DNA of 64,000 bases from Rhodovibrionaceae bacterium (GCA_028279885.1 JANQMX010000023.1:31445-95444), one strand, 5' to 3'; shown: positions 42,599 through 51,586, numbered from the stretch's first letter. Notes: a model not told the origin generated them from the sequence alone. Made by a program: numbers and translations.

Positions 42599-43780
42599 CT
42601 ATGACGAAAGCCCCTGCACCAGGCTGCGCGGCAGCAGCAGCCAGAAGCGGCCGGGTTGCTTCATGCGGCCGGCGTAGTGCAGGGCGGCCTCGCCGCTGCC
42701 CCAGAAGAAGTCGCCGCGCACCACGCCCTTGATGGCGCTGCCGGTATCCTGCGCCACCATCAGCCGGTTGAGCGGCCGCTCCTCCGCCGGATATGTCGTC
42801 GCCAGCCAGAGCGGCGCACCGAGCGGCACGAAAGCCGGGTCGACGGCCAACGAGCGCTCGGGGGTCAGGGCCACACCCTGGGCGCCGATCGGGCCATCGC
42901 CCTCGATCCTGCGGAAGAAGATGAAGCGCCGGTTGCGGTGCATCAGTGCCTCGGCTTCGGCCGGGTTCTCGCGCAGCCAGTCGCGGATGCTCTGCATCGA
43001 GACGGTCTTGCGGTCGATGATGCCCTCGTCGATCAGGGCCCGGCCGATGGCGTAGAAGGGCAGGCCGTTGGAGGCTGCGAAGCCGATGCGGACACGGTCC
43101 CCGTCCGGCAGCACCACCTGGCCCGAGCCCTGCACCTGCAGGAAGAAGACGTCGACGATGTCCTTGGCCCAGATCACCACCGGCGCCTGTCCATCGATGG
43201 CGCCGGACTCGATCGCGGCCCGTGCGTGGTAGGGCTTGAGCCGCCCGTCCTCGACCCGCCCGATCACGGTGCGGCGGGGCAGGGCGTCGTCGAAATCGCC
43301 GAGCCGCACCTCCACCAGGTCGGCGGGCCGGCCGTAGATCGGCACGTCATAGGTTTCGTCGCGGGTGAAGGCGCCTTCCAGCTCGGACTCGTAGTAGCCG
43401 GTGATCAGCCCCTCCGGCCCCTCGGCGCTTTCCAGCGCCACCGGTTGGAACCAGCCTTCGAAGTAGGCGCGGGCCAGCTCGGCCGGCGCATCCTCGTCGG
43501 GCAAGGCGCGGCAAGCGGGCAGCCAGTCGGCGACCGTGCCGGCGCGCGCGTCCTGCCCCATGGGCCGGTCCGCCGGCCGCCGCTCCAGGCGATCGCAGGA
43601 GCGCCGCAGCGCGGTGAGGACCGCGGCATGATCGTCCTCGGCCCAGCCCTCCAGCGCCGCGTAGTCCACCGGCTGCCAGACGGAGACCGGCCGATCGGGC
43701 ACGCCGTCCTCAGGCGCGCGCTCGCAGGCGGCCAAAAACAATGCCAGGAAAAGCGGGATAGACCAGCGGAGGCCGGCCAA
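42599..43780 (-). CDS. mltA: Membrane-bound lytic murein transglycosylase A
   Basis: Outer-membrane-anchored lytic transglycosylase (393 residues from TTG 43780). A lipoprotein signal with lipobox LFLAAC, the MltA domain (LITGYYESELEGAF) and the C-terminal 3D domain (LMVAQDTGSAIKGVVRGDFF) with its catalytic aspartates are visible. It cleaves peptidoglycan with anhydromuropeptide formation. The annotated frame can also start at GTG 43834, which would overlap the Tim44-like gene by 44 bp; TTG 43780 gives a cleaner signal peptide, so the start is uncertain. Confidence 0.88.
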   Translation of the reverse strand: MAGLRWSIPLFLALFLAACERAPEDGVPDRPVSVWQPVDYAALEGWAEDDHAAVLTALRRSCDRLERRPADRPMGQDARAGTVADWLPACRALPDEDAPAELARAYFEGWFQPVALESAEGPEGLITGYYESELEGAFTRDETYDVPIYGRPADLVEVRLGDFDDALPRRTVIGRVEDGRLKPYHARAAIESGAIDGQAPVVIWAKDIVDVFFLQVQGSGQVVLPDGDRVRIGFAASNGLPFYAIGRALIDEGIIDRKTVSMQSIRDWLRENPAEAEALMHRNRRFIFFRRIEGDGPIGAQGVALTPERSLAVDPAFVPLGAPLWLATTYPAEERPLNRLMVAQDTGSAIKGVVRGDFFWGSGEAALHYAGRMKQPGRFWLLLPRSLVQGLSS

Positions 43781-43790
43781 GCGTGACGGC

Positions 43791-44486
43791 TCAGCTCGGC
43801 GAGCGCGTGGCGACGAGGGCCCAGTTGGGGTCACGGCTGCGGGTGTTGCGCGCGAAGGTCCAGATATCGGTGATGACGGCCACCTCGTTGGGGTCGCCGT
43901 CGACGATGCGGTGCTCGGAATCGCGGGTCACGTTGACCTGCTCCGAGACGAACTGCACGGTCACGAAGGCGGTGCGGCCCTGCAGCTCGGCCTCGACGAT
44001 CTCCGACTCGCGGATGCCGATCAAGGTCGTCTCCAGGGTCTCGTTGGCCTCTTCCCGCGCCTTAATGCTGCCGGCAAACTCCTCGAAGACGTCGTTCGAG
44101 AGCAGCGGGCGCAAACTTTCGCGGTCGCCCTTGGCAAAGGCGGTGATGATCATCTCGAAGGCACCCTTGGCACCCTCGGCGAAGCCGGCGGCATCGAAGC
44201 TCGGGTCGGCCCGCTTGATGTCCTTCAGGCCCTCGGCCGCCGGGCTGCCGGCAAATTCTTCGTCCAGCGCCTCTTCACTAAGCGGCTCGGCCTCGTGCGG
44301 CCGGCTGTCGGGCAGGTGTATCACCTTATCGTTACCCTGGGCCGCCGCCGACTCGCGCTGCTGGAAGGGGTCGAAGTCCGAGCGCCCCTCATGGCCATCG
44401 CGACGGCCGAGTACGCTGCGCAACCGCAGAATAAGAAAGGCCGCAATGGCGGCAATGAACACTATGTTTAGGAGGCCGTCGCTCAT
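43791..44486 (-). CDS. Tim44-like domain protein
   Basis: Membrane-anchored protein of 231 residues. An N-terminal helix (LLNIVFIAAIAAFLILRLRS) is followed by a variable linker and a Tim44-like domain (GAFEMIITAFAKGDRESLRP, LLSNDVFEEFAGSIKAREE) resembling the lipid-binding domain of mitochondrial import protein Tim44. The bacterial function is not settled. In Alphaproteobacteria it lies between mltA and fxsA/secB, as here. It diverges from fxsA over 130 bp. Confidence 0.88.
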   Translation of the reverse strand: MSDGLLNIVFIAAIAAFLILRLRSVLGRRDGHEGRSDFDPFQQRESAAAQGNDKVIHLPDSRPHEAEPLSEEALDEEFAGSPAAEGLKDIKRADPSFDAAGFAEGAKGAFEMIITAFAKGDRESLRPLLSNDVFEEFAGSIKAREEANETLETTLIGIRESEIVEAELQGRTAFVTVQFVSEQVNVTRDSEHRIVDGDPNEVAVITDIWTFARNTRSRDPNWALVATRSPS

Positions 44487-44616
44487 ACGTCTCTGGGACT
44501 CGTCGGAAGGCAGGGCATTTCTGGGCGCTCAAAGCCCGGAACACAACCCATATACCGCCTTGTATCTTATCTGCGGACCCTTCACTACATAAGAAAGCGC
44601 GAATAAAAGGGCAAGG

Positions 44617-45234
44617 ATGGCACTACTCCTTCTCGCCGCCTTCATCCTGGTTCCCCTGATCGAAATCGGCCTCTTCATCGAGGTTGGTGGGTGGATCGGC
44701 CTGTGGCCGACCCTGGGGCTGATCATCCTGACCGCCGTGGTCGGCACCATGCTGCTGCGGCAGCAGGGACTGGCGACCCTGCGCCGGGCGCAGAGCCAGA
44801 TGGACGCCGGGCAGGTCCCGGCCAAGGAGCTGTTCGACGGCGCCTGCCTCTTGATCGGCGGCCTCTTGCTGCTGACTCCAGGCTTCTTCACCGACGCGGT
44901 CGGCTTCCTGCTGCTGATGCCGCCGATCCGCGATTTGCTGCGCCAGCGCCTGGGCGGCCGCATGACCCGGGTGCGCATGCATCGCGCCGGCGGCGGCTTC
45001 GGCGGCCCACAGCCCGGCGGGCCAGGGGGCGGGCCAGGCGGACCGGGCCCGCAAAGACCAGGTCCGCAAAGGCCGGGAGACCCGCCGCCGCATCCCGGCC
45101 GCGGCTGGTCGCGCCCCAAGCAGCCTGGCCCCAGTCAGCCTGGACCGACCCTGGAAGGCGACTATGTCGATGTGACCGACGAAAGCGAAGGCCCCAAGCC
45201 TTCTGATAAGGGCCCGGACAGGGACCGCGACTGA
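44617..45234 (+). CDS. fxsA: FxsA-family membrane protein
   Basis: FxsA-type inner-membrane protein of 205 residues. The start MALLLLAAFILVPLIEIGLF and the core GWIGLWPTLGLIILTAVVGT, GALLLLTPGFF-like segment LLLLTPGFFTDAVGFLLLMP match the family. The C-terminal 60 or so residues are a glycine/proline-rich tail (QPGGPGGGPGGPGPQRPGPQ) typical of the family's variable end. In E. coli the homologue relieves phage T7 exclusion by F plasmids. It is followed by a histidine phosphatase and secB on the same strand. Confidence 0.87.
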   Translation: MALLLLAAFILVPLIEIGLFIEVGGWIGLWPTLGLIILTAVVGTMLLRQQGLATLRRAQSQMDAGQVPAKELFDGACLLIGGLLLLTPGFFTDAVGFLLLMPPIRDLLRQRLGGRMTRVRMHRAGGGFGGPQPGGPGGGPGGPGPQRPGPQRPGDPPPHPGRGWSRPKQPGPSQPGPTLEGDYVDVTDESEGPKPSDKGPDRDRD

Positions 45235-45246
45235 ACTCAAATAACC

Positions 45247-45825
45247 ATGCTTCTGGCCCGTCACGCGCAATCGCACTTCAATCTGCATTTCGGCCGCCAC
45301 CGGCGCGATCCCGGCATCGTCGACCCGCCGCTGACCAAGGCCGGGCGGCGCCAGGCGGAGGAGTTGGCCGGCGCCTTGGCGGGACAATCCGTCTCCCGCC
45401 TGATCGTCTCGCCCTATCACCGCACCCTGGAAACGGCGGAGATCGTCAACCGGCGGCTCAAGCTGCCGATCTCTGTCGAACGGCTGGTCGGCGAGCGCGC
45501 TTTCTTCCACTGCGACATCGGCACCTCGCGCCGGGCGCTGGAGCGGCGCTGGCCCGATCACGACTTCGGCGATCTGGAGGAGATCTGGTGGCTGCCGCTG
45601 GAAGAGACCGAGGCCAGCTTGACCGCACGCAGCCAGGCCTTCCGCACGAAGATGCGGGAGGGGGAAGACTGGGGCGGCGCGCTGGTCATCACCCACTGGG
45701 GCTTCATCCGCGCCCTGACCGGCCTCGAGGTGGGCAACTGCCAGGTGGTCTCCTGCAATCCGCTGGACAGCCACCCGGAGGTCCCGTCCATGGGGCCGTT
45801 GATTCCCGCCGTCCAGACACCTTAA
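45247..45825 (+). CDS. Histidine phosphatase family protein
   Basis: Cytoplasmic phosphatase or mutase of 192 residues. The catalytic motif is LLARHAQSHFN at the N-terminus, a second active-site part is SPYHRTLETAEIV and the C-terminal histidine is in VITHWGFIRALTG. It starts 12 bp after fxsA and precedes secB by 75 bp. Substrate unknown; it is not clearly a phosphoglycerate mutase (too short, different core). Confidence 0.8.
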   Translation: MLLARHAQSHFNLHFGRHRRDPGIVDPPLTKAGRRQAEELAGALAGQSVSRLIVSPYHRTLETAEIVNRRLKLPISVERLVGERAFFHCDIGTSRRALERRWPDHDFGDLEEIWWLPLEETEASLTARSQAFRTKMREGEDWGGALVITHWGFIRALTGLEVGNCQVVSCNPLDSHPEVPSMGPLIPAVQTP

Positions 45826-45900
45826 GCGCCCCGCGAAGCACAGCCGTTGCCGCCCTGGCGAGGGCATGCTAGCAGGCGCCGACCAACAAGAGGATTTCCC

Positions 45901-46446
45901 ATGTCCGATGCCGAGCAACAGGCGGCCGGCGCCGTCGCCGACCAACCCCTCGTGCTGCACACCCAGTACATCAAAGACCTCTCCTTCGAGAATCCCAACG
46001 CGCCGCGCGTCTTCACCATGCTGCAGCAGCAGGCGCCGCAGATGGAGGTCGCCATCGACGTCTCCGCCAGCAAGCTGCAGGATCGCATCTACGAGGTGGC
46101 GCTGAAGATGAGCGCCAATCCCACGGTGGAGGGCCGGGCGGTCTTCGTCATCGAGCTGGACTACTGCGGCCTGGTCAGCATCAAGGAGGGCGTGCAGCCC
46201 GAGCAGGTGCGCCCGCTGCTGTTCATCGAAGCGCCCTCGATGATCTTCCCCTTCGCCCGCCGCATCATCGCCGATGCCACGCGGGACGGCGGCTTTCCCC
46301 CGCTCTTGATCAACCCGATCAACTTCGCCGAGCTGTTCCGCCAGAAGCAGTACGATGTGGAGGACGCGGGCGGTGCAGCTCCCGAGGCTCCCGCCTCGGA
46401 GGCGGCAACCCCCGAGGCGCCGAGCGACGCCGAAGCGAAGGCTTAG
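45901..46446 (+). CDS. secB: Protein-export chaperone SecB
   Basis: SecB, 181 residues, a cytoplasmic homotetrameric chaperone that holds preproteins unfolded and passes them to SecA. Signatures: TQYIKDLSFENPNAPRVF near the start, FVIELDYCGLVSIKEGVQPE, and LLFIEAPSMIFPFARRIIAD with GFPPLLINPINFAELFRQ. The C-terminal tail is alanine/glutamate-rich and variable. AAGAGGA lies before ATG 45901. Its position beside fxsA and Tim44-like matches other Alphaproteobacteria. Confidence 0.95.
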   Translation: MSDAEQQAAGAVADQPLVLHTQYIKDLSFENPNAPRVFTMLQQQAPQMEVAIDVSASKLQDRIYEVALKMSANPTVEGRAVFVIELDYCGLVSIKEGVQPEQVRPLLFIEAPSMIFPFARRIIADATRDGGFPPLLINPINFAELFRQKQYDVEDAGGAAPEAPASEAATPEAPSDAEAKA

Positions 46447-46467
46447 GGGCGCTCGGCCGCCACCACT

Positions 46468-46625
46468 GCCTGTCACCCCGGAGGAGCCTCGGGAGAGGCG
46501 ACATCCGGGGTCCAGCCACAAGCCGAGACCGCGCCTGCCGCTGGATCCTCGGGCCTTCGCCGCGCCGAAGGGCTTCGGCCCCGCAGGCGGGTCTCGCCGC
46601 TACTCGGCGCGCCCAAGGATGACAG
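46468..46625. repeat. Dispersed REP-like repeat cluster
   Basis: Inverted copy of the CACCCCGGAGGAGCCTCGGG to GCGACATCCGGGGTCCAGC unit (46474-46516), then CGGGCCTTCGCCGCGCCGAAG (46550) and CGCGCCCAAGGATGACAGC (46608). It lies between the convergent secB and EamA genes. Confidence 0.7.
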
Positions 46626-46657
46626 CGCACGGGCGACGCATGACAAAAACCGGATGA

Positions 46658-47578
46658 TCACCGTTTGCGGGCGGCGACCAGCAGGCCCGCGGCGGTGATC
46701 AGCACCATGCCGCCGACGGTCAAGAGGTCCGGCGTCTCGGCAAAGAAGAGAAAGCCCCAGAAGGCAGCCGAGATCAGATAGGCGTAATCGAAGGTGGCGA
46801 TGATCGAGGGTGCGGCGATCTGATAGGCGCGGGCAACGCCGACGAAGTAGGCGGCCGAGAGCGCGCCGATCAGCGCCATGAGCCCCCAAGCCTGCGGCCC
46901 CATGGGCGCCCAATCGCCGAGCAGAAAGGGGAAGGCCGCCTGGGTCTCCGCCGCGAGGCCCAGAAGCCAGAGCAAAGCCGTACCGATCAGCCCGGCGATC
47001 AGAAAGGAGACATGGAGCGCAAGCCCCAAGGCGAGCGGCGCCTCCGCCTGACACTTGCTGCGGGTCAGCACCATGGCGACCGCGTAAAGGGCGGCGGCAA
47101 GCAAAGGCAGCAAGGTGAACCATGAGAAAGCCTCGCTGCCGGGCTTGAGAATGGCGACGACGCCGAGAAAGCCGAGCAGCACACCCAGCCACTGCCGGCC
47201 GCTCACCGGCTCGCCGATCACCGCGGCCGAGAGGAGCGCGATCATGATGGGATTGCTGTAGACCGCGACGGCCGCCACCGAGAGGCTGAGCACCGGCAGC
47301 GAGGCGTAGAAGGCGAGCCAGGTCAGGACCAAGAGCCCGCTGCGAATGAGCGCCCACTTGGGCGCCTTGAGCTTGAGCCCGGCGCCGGTCAGGCGCAGCA
47401 GCAGGATCAGGATGGGCACCGCGACCAGCGAGCGGGCGACGAAGACCTGCCAGAGGGTGAGATCGGCGCTGACCAGCTTCACCACCGCATCGGCAAAGGC
47501 CATGGTCAGCACCGAGGCCAGGATGATGATGATGCCGAGCGCCGTTCGCTGCGGCCGTTCCGCCTCGCTGTCCGTCAT
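46658..47578 (-). CDS. EamA/DMT-family transporter
   Basis: Ten-helix drug/metabolite transporter (306 residues) with two EamA halves, starting AEAERPQRTALGIIIILASVLT-like after the initiator and ending in VGGMVLITAAGLLVAARKR. It is divergent from a LysR-type regulator 92 bp away and is probably controlled by it. The region between its start and the regulator has an 11-bp tandem duplication TCCGTCATGGG (47572-47593) that doubles the start codon in another frame. Confidence 0.83.
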   Translation of the reverse strand: MTDSEAERPQRTALGIIIILASVLTMAFADAVVKLVSADLTLWQVFVARSLVAVPILILLLRLTGAGLKLKAPKWALIRSGLLVLTWLAFYASLPVLSLSVAAVAVYSNPIMIALLSAAVIGEPVSGRQWLGVLLGFLGVVAILKPGSEAFSWFTLLPLLAAALYAVAMVLTRSKCQAEAPLALGLALHVSFLIAGLIGTALLWLLGLAAETQAAFPFLLGDWAPMGPQAWGLMALIGALSAAYFVGVARAYQIAAPSIIATFDYAYLISAAFWGFLFFAETPDLLTVGGMVLITAAGLLVAARKR

Positions 47579-47670
47579 GGGTCCGTCATGGGTCCGCCGC
47601 CGATTGCCGAAGCCCCACGCTAGCCGATGGAGGATTATTCAAATAGGCTTCCAGCCAGCATCAGATTGCT

Positions 47671-48612
47671 GTGGGAATTCGAACAGTGGCCCGCGCACCT
47701 TTGGGAGGCCTCGAGGTTTTTCTCGCCATCGTCCGGGAAGGCTCGCTGCGCAGTGCCGCGCGCTACCTGGGTGTCGGCGCGCCGGCCGTGAGCCATCAGC
47801 TCAAGGCGCTGGAGCAGCGGCTCGGCGTGGACCTCTTGGTGCGCACGACCCGCTCTCTGGAGCTGACCGACGCGGGGCGCCGGCTCTTAGCTGGCGCCGA
47901 GCCGGCCTACCGGGACCTGCTCGATGCCATCGAAGACAGCCGGGTGATCGGCCGCTCGACCCGCGGCACCTTGCGCCTGACCTTGCCGCGCAGCGCTTAC
48001 AAGATGCTGATCGCCCCGATGCTCGCCGACTTCCAGGCCGCCTATCCGGGGGTTTGCCTGGACCTCTCGATCAACGAAGGACTGGTCGACATCGTCAAGG
48101 AGGGCTTTCATGCCGGCTTTCGCCTTGGCGACCGCCTGACCCCGGGCATGGTGGCACTGCGGCTGACCGGACCGCTGACGCCCTGCTGGTCGGCGGTGCC
48201 CCGCTACCTCGATGCCCATGGCCGGCCACAGCATCCGCGCGACCTGCTGCACCACCGCTGTGTGCGCTACAAGTTCGTCACCGCCAACCGTATCTGGGAC
48301 TGGCAGTTCGTCGAGGATGGCCAGGTCAAGATCGTCGATCCGCCGACGCAGTTGGTCTTCGACAGCATGCAGTCGGTCATGCAGGCGGTGCGCGACGGCC
48401 TCGGCATCGGCTGGTCCCTGCGGCCGGTGATCGAAGACCATCTGGAGGCGGGCAGCTTGGAGAGCGTTCTCGACGACTACGTCACCGAGCTGCCGCCCTA
48501 CTACCTTTACTATCCGGAGCAGAACCGCCGGCTCGAGCTGCTGCGCGCCTTCATTGACGTGCTGGCCGCCCCGCGCGAGCGCCGCGAGACTGGATGTCAT
48601 GCGCGCGCTTGA
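47671..48612 (+). CDS. LysR-type regulator
   Basis: LysR-family regulator of 313 residues. Helix-turn-helix: GGLEVFLAIVREGSLRSAAR, LGVGAPAVSHQLKALEQRLG; effector domain follows (SRVIGRSTRGTLRLTLPRSA). GTG 47671 is the start used. It is divergent from the EamA exporter and likely regulates it. The last 60 bp overlap the 3' end of the convergent PEP-CTERM gene. Confidence 0.85.
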   Translation: MGIRTVARAPLGGLEVFLAIVREGSLRSAARYLGVGAPAVSHQLKALEQRLGVDLLVRTTRSLELTDAGRRLLAGAEPAYRDLLDAIEDSRVIGRSTRGTLRLTLPRSAYKMLIAPMLADFQAAYPGVCLDLSINEGLVDIVKEGFHAGFRLGDRLTPGMVALRLTGPLTPCWSAVPRYLDAHGRPQHPRDLLHHRCVRYKFVTANRIWDWQFVEDGQVKIVDPPTQLVFDSMQSVMQAVRDGLGIGWSLRPVIEDHLEAGSLESVLDDYVTELPPYYLYYPEQNRRLELLRAFIDVLAAPRERRETGCHARA

Positions 48613-49177
48613 CCCGCCCGCCTAGGACGGCGAAGCCGGCGAGGCCGAGCCCGAAGAGAGCCAGAGCGCCCGGTTCGCTCAGCACAAACGGGGTCCGCCG
48701 CACCCATTCGCCGAGCATGATGTCGTTACCGGGGGTCCGCGTGATGAGGCATTGGCCGTTCTGGCACGAACTCCCCCTAATCAGGAGAAAGGCACCCCAC
48801 GTGTCGAAGAAGATAAAGGATTCGGATGGGTCGGCGTGTTCGATCGCCAGGATACGATTGCGGTCGCGGCTTAGTCGAAACACGACCATTTCCGGCTCTA
48901 TGGTCAGTCTATCGAGGGTCCAGAAGACGCTCCTTTCGGGATAGGTGAAGACGAATCTCACCCAGTTGTCGGCTGTACCGCGGAACTCTTTCGAGGCCGC
49001 GGCATCCTCTGAGAACTCGATGAAGCCAATGTGATTATCAAGGTTGCAGGTGACCGGGAAGGTACAGACGAAATCGAAGATCACAGCGGCCTTGGCCGGG
49101 ACGGCAGCGAAGGCTGGCACCGCAAGCAAGACAAGAGCCATCAGCGTCCGACGAAGGGACGAAACGACCTTCTTCAT
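48551..49177 (-). CDS. PEP-CTERM sorting-signal protein, copy 1
   Basis: Exported protein of 208 residues: signal peptide (MKKVVSSLRRTLMALVLLAV to KAA), a beta-rich domain with two cysteine pairs, and near the C-terminus SEPGALALFGLGLAGFAVLG followed by a basic stretch. This is the exosortase sorting signal pattern (here EPG with hydrophobic helix and RVKR). ATG 49177 follows AGGAGGAAG. Its end overlaps the convergent LysR gene. It is a tandem paralogue of the next gene; no exosortase lies in the window. Confidence 0.78.
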   Translation of the reverse strand: MKKVVSSLRRTLMALVLLAVPAFAAVPAKAAVIFDFVCTFPVTCNLDNHIGFIEFSEDAAASKEFRGTADNWVRFVFTYPERSVFWTLDRLTIEPEMVVFRLSRDRNRILAIEHADPSESFIFFDTWGAFLLIRGSSCQNGQCLITRTPGNDIMLGEWVRRTPFVLSEPGALALFGLGLAGFAVLGGRVKRAHDIQSRGARAGRPARQ

Positions 49178-49272
49178 GATGTGCAACTTCCTCCTAGCAC
49201 CCCGTATCCCGAACCCAACTGCAACTGAACCCGCGCAGGCAGCCGCCGGTCCGCCAGTATCTTAGAAGGACT

Positions 49273-49854
49273 CTACGCGCGCCGTCTGCGTAGGACGGCG
49301 ACGCCAGCGAGCCCGAGGCCGAAGAGAGCGAGGGTACCCGGTACGCTCAGTGCAGCCGGCCGCCGCACCCACTCGCCAGTAATGAAGTCGTCATCCCACA
49401 CTTCGCAGGTGATATTCTGGCAAGTAACATCCCGGATGGTGAGCACCTCACCGTTCAGAACGAATGAAAGATTCGAGCTGAATAGCTTGGTATCGGTGAT
49501 CGACAGGATGCGGCTGCGGTCATCGGTCAAAACGAACGCGATCTCGGCCAGTTGATCGAATAGGTTGGGTAGCGTCCATGTGACACCGCTGCTGCCGCTG
49601 GTGAAGACGAAGCTGACCCAGTTGCCGCCGCCGCCGTCGAAGCTGCCAGCGGCGACGGCCGCATCGGAGAACTCGAAGTAGCCGCCGAACTGGCTATCGC
49701 CACCGCAGTCGGCGGTCGGCGCGGTGCAGACGAAATCGTAAATGACCGACGCCTGCGCCGGCGCGACCATGGCGACGGCCGGCAGGGCGAGCAGGCCGCC
49801 GAGGAAGACACGGGCGATAAGCGCCCGACGAAGGGACGAAACCACTTTCTTCAT
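49273..49854 (-). CDS. PEP-CTERM-like protein, copy 2
   Basis: Tandem paralogue (193 residues) of the gene at 48551-49177. The N-terminus MKKVVSSLRRALIARVFLGG and the sorting region SVPGTLALFGLGLAGVAVLRRRRA are closely alike, but the PEP motif has become VPG. The body (SVIYDFVCTAPTADCGGDSQ, EWVRRPAALSVPG) is similar in plan to copy 1. Both genes share a 5' leader motif GGGTTCGGGATACG. Secreted and probably cell-surface or biofilm matrix-related; function unknown. Confidence 0.75.
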   Translation of the reverse strand: MKKVVSSLRRALIARVFLGGLLALPAVAMVAPAQASVIYDFVCTAPTADCGGDSQFGGYFEFSDAAVAAGSFDGGGGNWVSFVFTSGSSGVTWTLPNLFDQLAEIAFVLTDDRSRILSITDTKLFSSNLSFVLNGEVLTIRDVTCQNITCEVWDDDFITGEWVRRPAALSVPGTLALFGLGLAGVAVLRRRRA

Positions 49855-50059
49855 TACCTGAGACTCCCCTTAGCCCCTCGTATCCCGAACCCGATGGCGC
49901 CGAGCCCAGCCGTCAGCGCGTCAATTCCTTAACATATGTACAGGTATTTCTATCACAGAGTGATTGGCAGCGCCAGGCTTCAATCTGGCACCCGACCCGG
50001 TCTCGCATGCCTAAGGGCCAGGCGGCGAGAGGAGGGCCGGCGCGGACTGAGGCCTCTCT

Positions 50060-50215
50060 CAGACTGTCATACTTGGGCAAGCCGTGAAGCGGCGAGACCC
50101 GAGTATCCAGAGGTGGGCACGGCCCTAGCTTGTGGCTGGACCCCGGCTACCAAGGCTCGCGCTCCGGGACTGCAAGCAGTCCCGGGCTCACCTAAGGGCC
50201 GGGGTGACAATGAGA
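50060..50215. repeat. Dispersed palindromic repeat cluster
   Basis: GTCATACTTGGGCAAGCC to GCGAGACCCGAGTATCCAG (50066-50110) and a long GGACCCCGGCTACCAAGG to GGGCCGGGGTGACAAT unit with inner GGACTGCAAGCAGTCC (50139-50212). The rest of 49855-50246 shows no gene. Confidence 0.65.
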
Positions 50216-50246
50216 GAGTCGACCCGGTTTGGTCTATGCCCGCGGC

Positions 50247-50933
50247 CTAACGGTCGAGCCAGATGGGGTCGGTGAGGCGGCCCAGCATGGCCTGGTGCGC
50301 CTCCAGCTCCTCGGTGCTCGGGGCGTGGGGCCGGGGCGGGCGCGGCGCGCGCGCGGCCGACTCTTCCTCCAAGGCGCTCTCCGCTTCAGCGTGGCTGGCA
50401 AGCGCGAGACCGAAGCCCGGCTCACGGCCGCCGCGCAGCTCGAGATAGACCTCCGCCAGAAGCTCGCAGTCGAGCAAGGCGCCGTGCAGGGTGCGGTGGG
50501 CGTTGTCGATGCCATAGCGCTGACAGAGCGCATCGAGGCTGACCCGCGCCCCGGGATGCTTGGCGCGCGCAAGCGCCACGGTATCGACCGCGCGGCTGCT
50601 GGGTATCGATGCTTTGCCGAGCCGCGCCAGCTCGGCATTGAGGAACTTGAGGTCGAACTCGGCGTTGTGAATGACCAGCGTGGCATCGCCAATGAAATGC
50701 AGGAAGTCCTCAGCGACCGCGGCAAAGACCGGCTCGTTCTTGAGGAACTCTTCGGTCAGGCCGTGGACCGCCTGGGCCTCCGCCGGAATGTCCCGTTCCG
50801 GATTGATGTACCAGCGGCGATGGGTGCCGGTTGCGACATGATTGACCAGCTCGACGCCGGCCACCTCCACGAGGCGGTGACCCGCGTTGGGGTCGAGCCC
50901 GGTGGTCTCGGTATCCAGAACGATCTCTCGCAT
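50247..50933 (-). CDS. dnaQ: DNA polymerase III epsilon subunit
   Basis: Proofreading 3'-5' exonuclease of 228 residues. DEDDh residues are visible: ExoI IVLDTETTGLDP, ExoII VIHNAEFDLKFLNAEL, ExoIII with LHGALLDCELLAEVYLEL. ATG 50933 (MREIVLDTETTG) is the natural start. The C-terminal tail is rich in proline and arginine and would contact the polymerase subunit. First gene listed of the minus-strand block dnaQ-coaE-aroE-maf-ppsR that leads away from the candidate origin. Confidence 0.93.
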   Translation of the reverse strand: MREIVLDTETTGLDPNAGHRLVEVAGVELVNHVATGTHRRWYINPERDIPAEAQAVHGLTEEFLKNEPVFAAVAEDFLHFIGDATLVIHNAEFDLKFLNAELARLGKASIPSSRAVDTVALARAKHPGARVSLDALCQRYGIDNAHRTLHGALLDCELLAEVYLELRGGREPGFGLALASHAEAESALEEESAARAPRPPRPHAPSTEELEAHQAMLGRLTDPIWLDR

Positions 50934-50971
50934 CGGCGCTCTCCTCAGGCGGTCCCCCGGATCTAGTTTGG

Positions 50972-51586
50972 TCAGCGGGGCGGCCAGGCCTGCGGCCGCC
51001 GGTCTTTCATATCCTTGAGGACCGTTTGAAGCTGACACAAGGTGTTGCGTTTGCTCAAGCCGGTTTCCACAACATAATCGGCTTTGCGTCGCTTTTCTCG
51101 ATCCGGAACCTGCTGCGCGGCGATGGCGGCGAAGCGCTCCGCCGTCATGCCCGGGCGGGCCAACACCCTCTGGCGCTGCAGCCAGGCGGGCGCGCTGACC
51201 ACCACCACCGCATCGCAGCGCCCTTCGGCCATAGTCTCGTAGAGCAGGGGGATGTCCAGCACGGCGAGCCACCGGCGCCGCCGAGCCTGTTGCCGGAGAA
51301 ACCGTTCGGAGCAGCGGCGGACCAGCGGATGCAGCACGCCCTCCAGCCGGCGCAGCGCGGCCGCATCGCCGAACACGGCCTGGCCCAGGCGGCCGCGGTC
51401 GACTTGGCCGTCTTGCACCGCGTCCGGAAAGAGCGCGGCGATCTGCGGTACGGCGGCCCCGCCCTTGGCCATCAGGCGATGGACGCTGGCATCCGCATCG
51501 TGGACCGGCACACCGAGCTGGCGGAGCATGCCGGCCGCCGTCGACTTGCCCATGCCGATCGAACCGGTCAGGCCGAGGATCAGCAT
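50972..51586 (-). CDS. coaE: Dephospho-CoA kinase
   Basis: CoaE (EC 2.7.1.24), 204 residues, the last step of CoA synthesis. P-loop GLTGSIGMGKSTAAGML at the start, GVPVHDADASVHRLM with the catalytic-base aspartate, and RRWLAVLDIPLLYETMAEGRCD are typical. The open frame reaches 51640, but ATG 51586 (MLILGLTGSIG) fits the family. It lies 38 bp upstream of dnaQ and 209 bp after aroE, with a dispersed repeat between. Confidence 0.92.
   Translation of the reverse strand: MLILGLTGSIGMGKSTAAGMLRQLGVPVHDADASVHRLMAKGGAAVPQIAALFPDAVQDGQVDRGRLGQAVFGDAAALRRLEGVLHPLVRRCSERFLRQQARRRRWLAVLDIPLLYETMAEGRCDAVVVVSAPAWLQRQRVLARPGMTAERFAAIAAQQVPDREKRRKADYVVETGLSKRNTLCQLQTVLKDMKDRRPQAWPPR

Noticed and set aside
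48551..49854. Exosortase or other sorting genes next to the PEP-CTERM proteins
   Set aside because: The flanking genes are a LysR regulator and dnaQ; no multi-pass exosortase frame is present.
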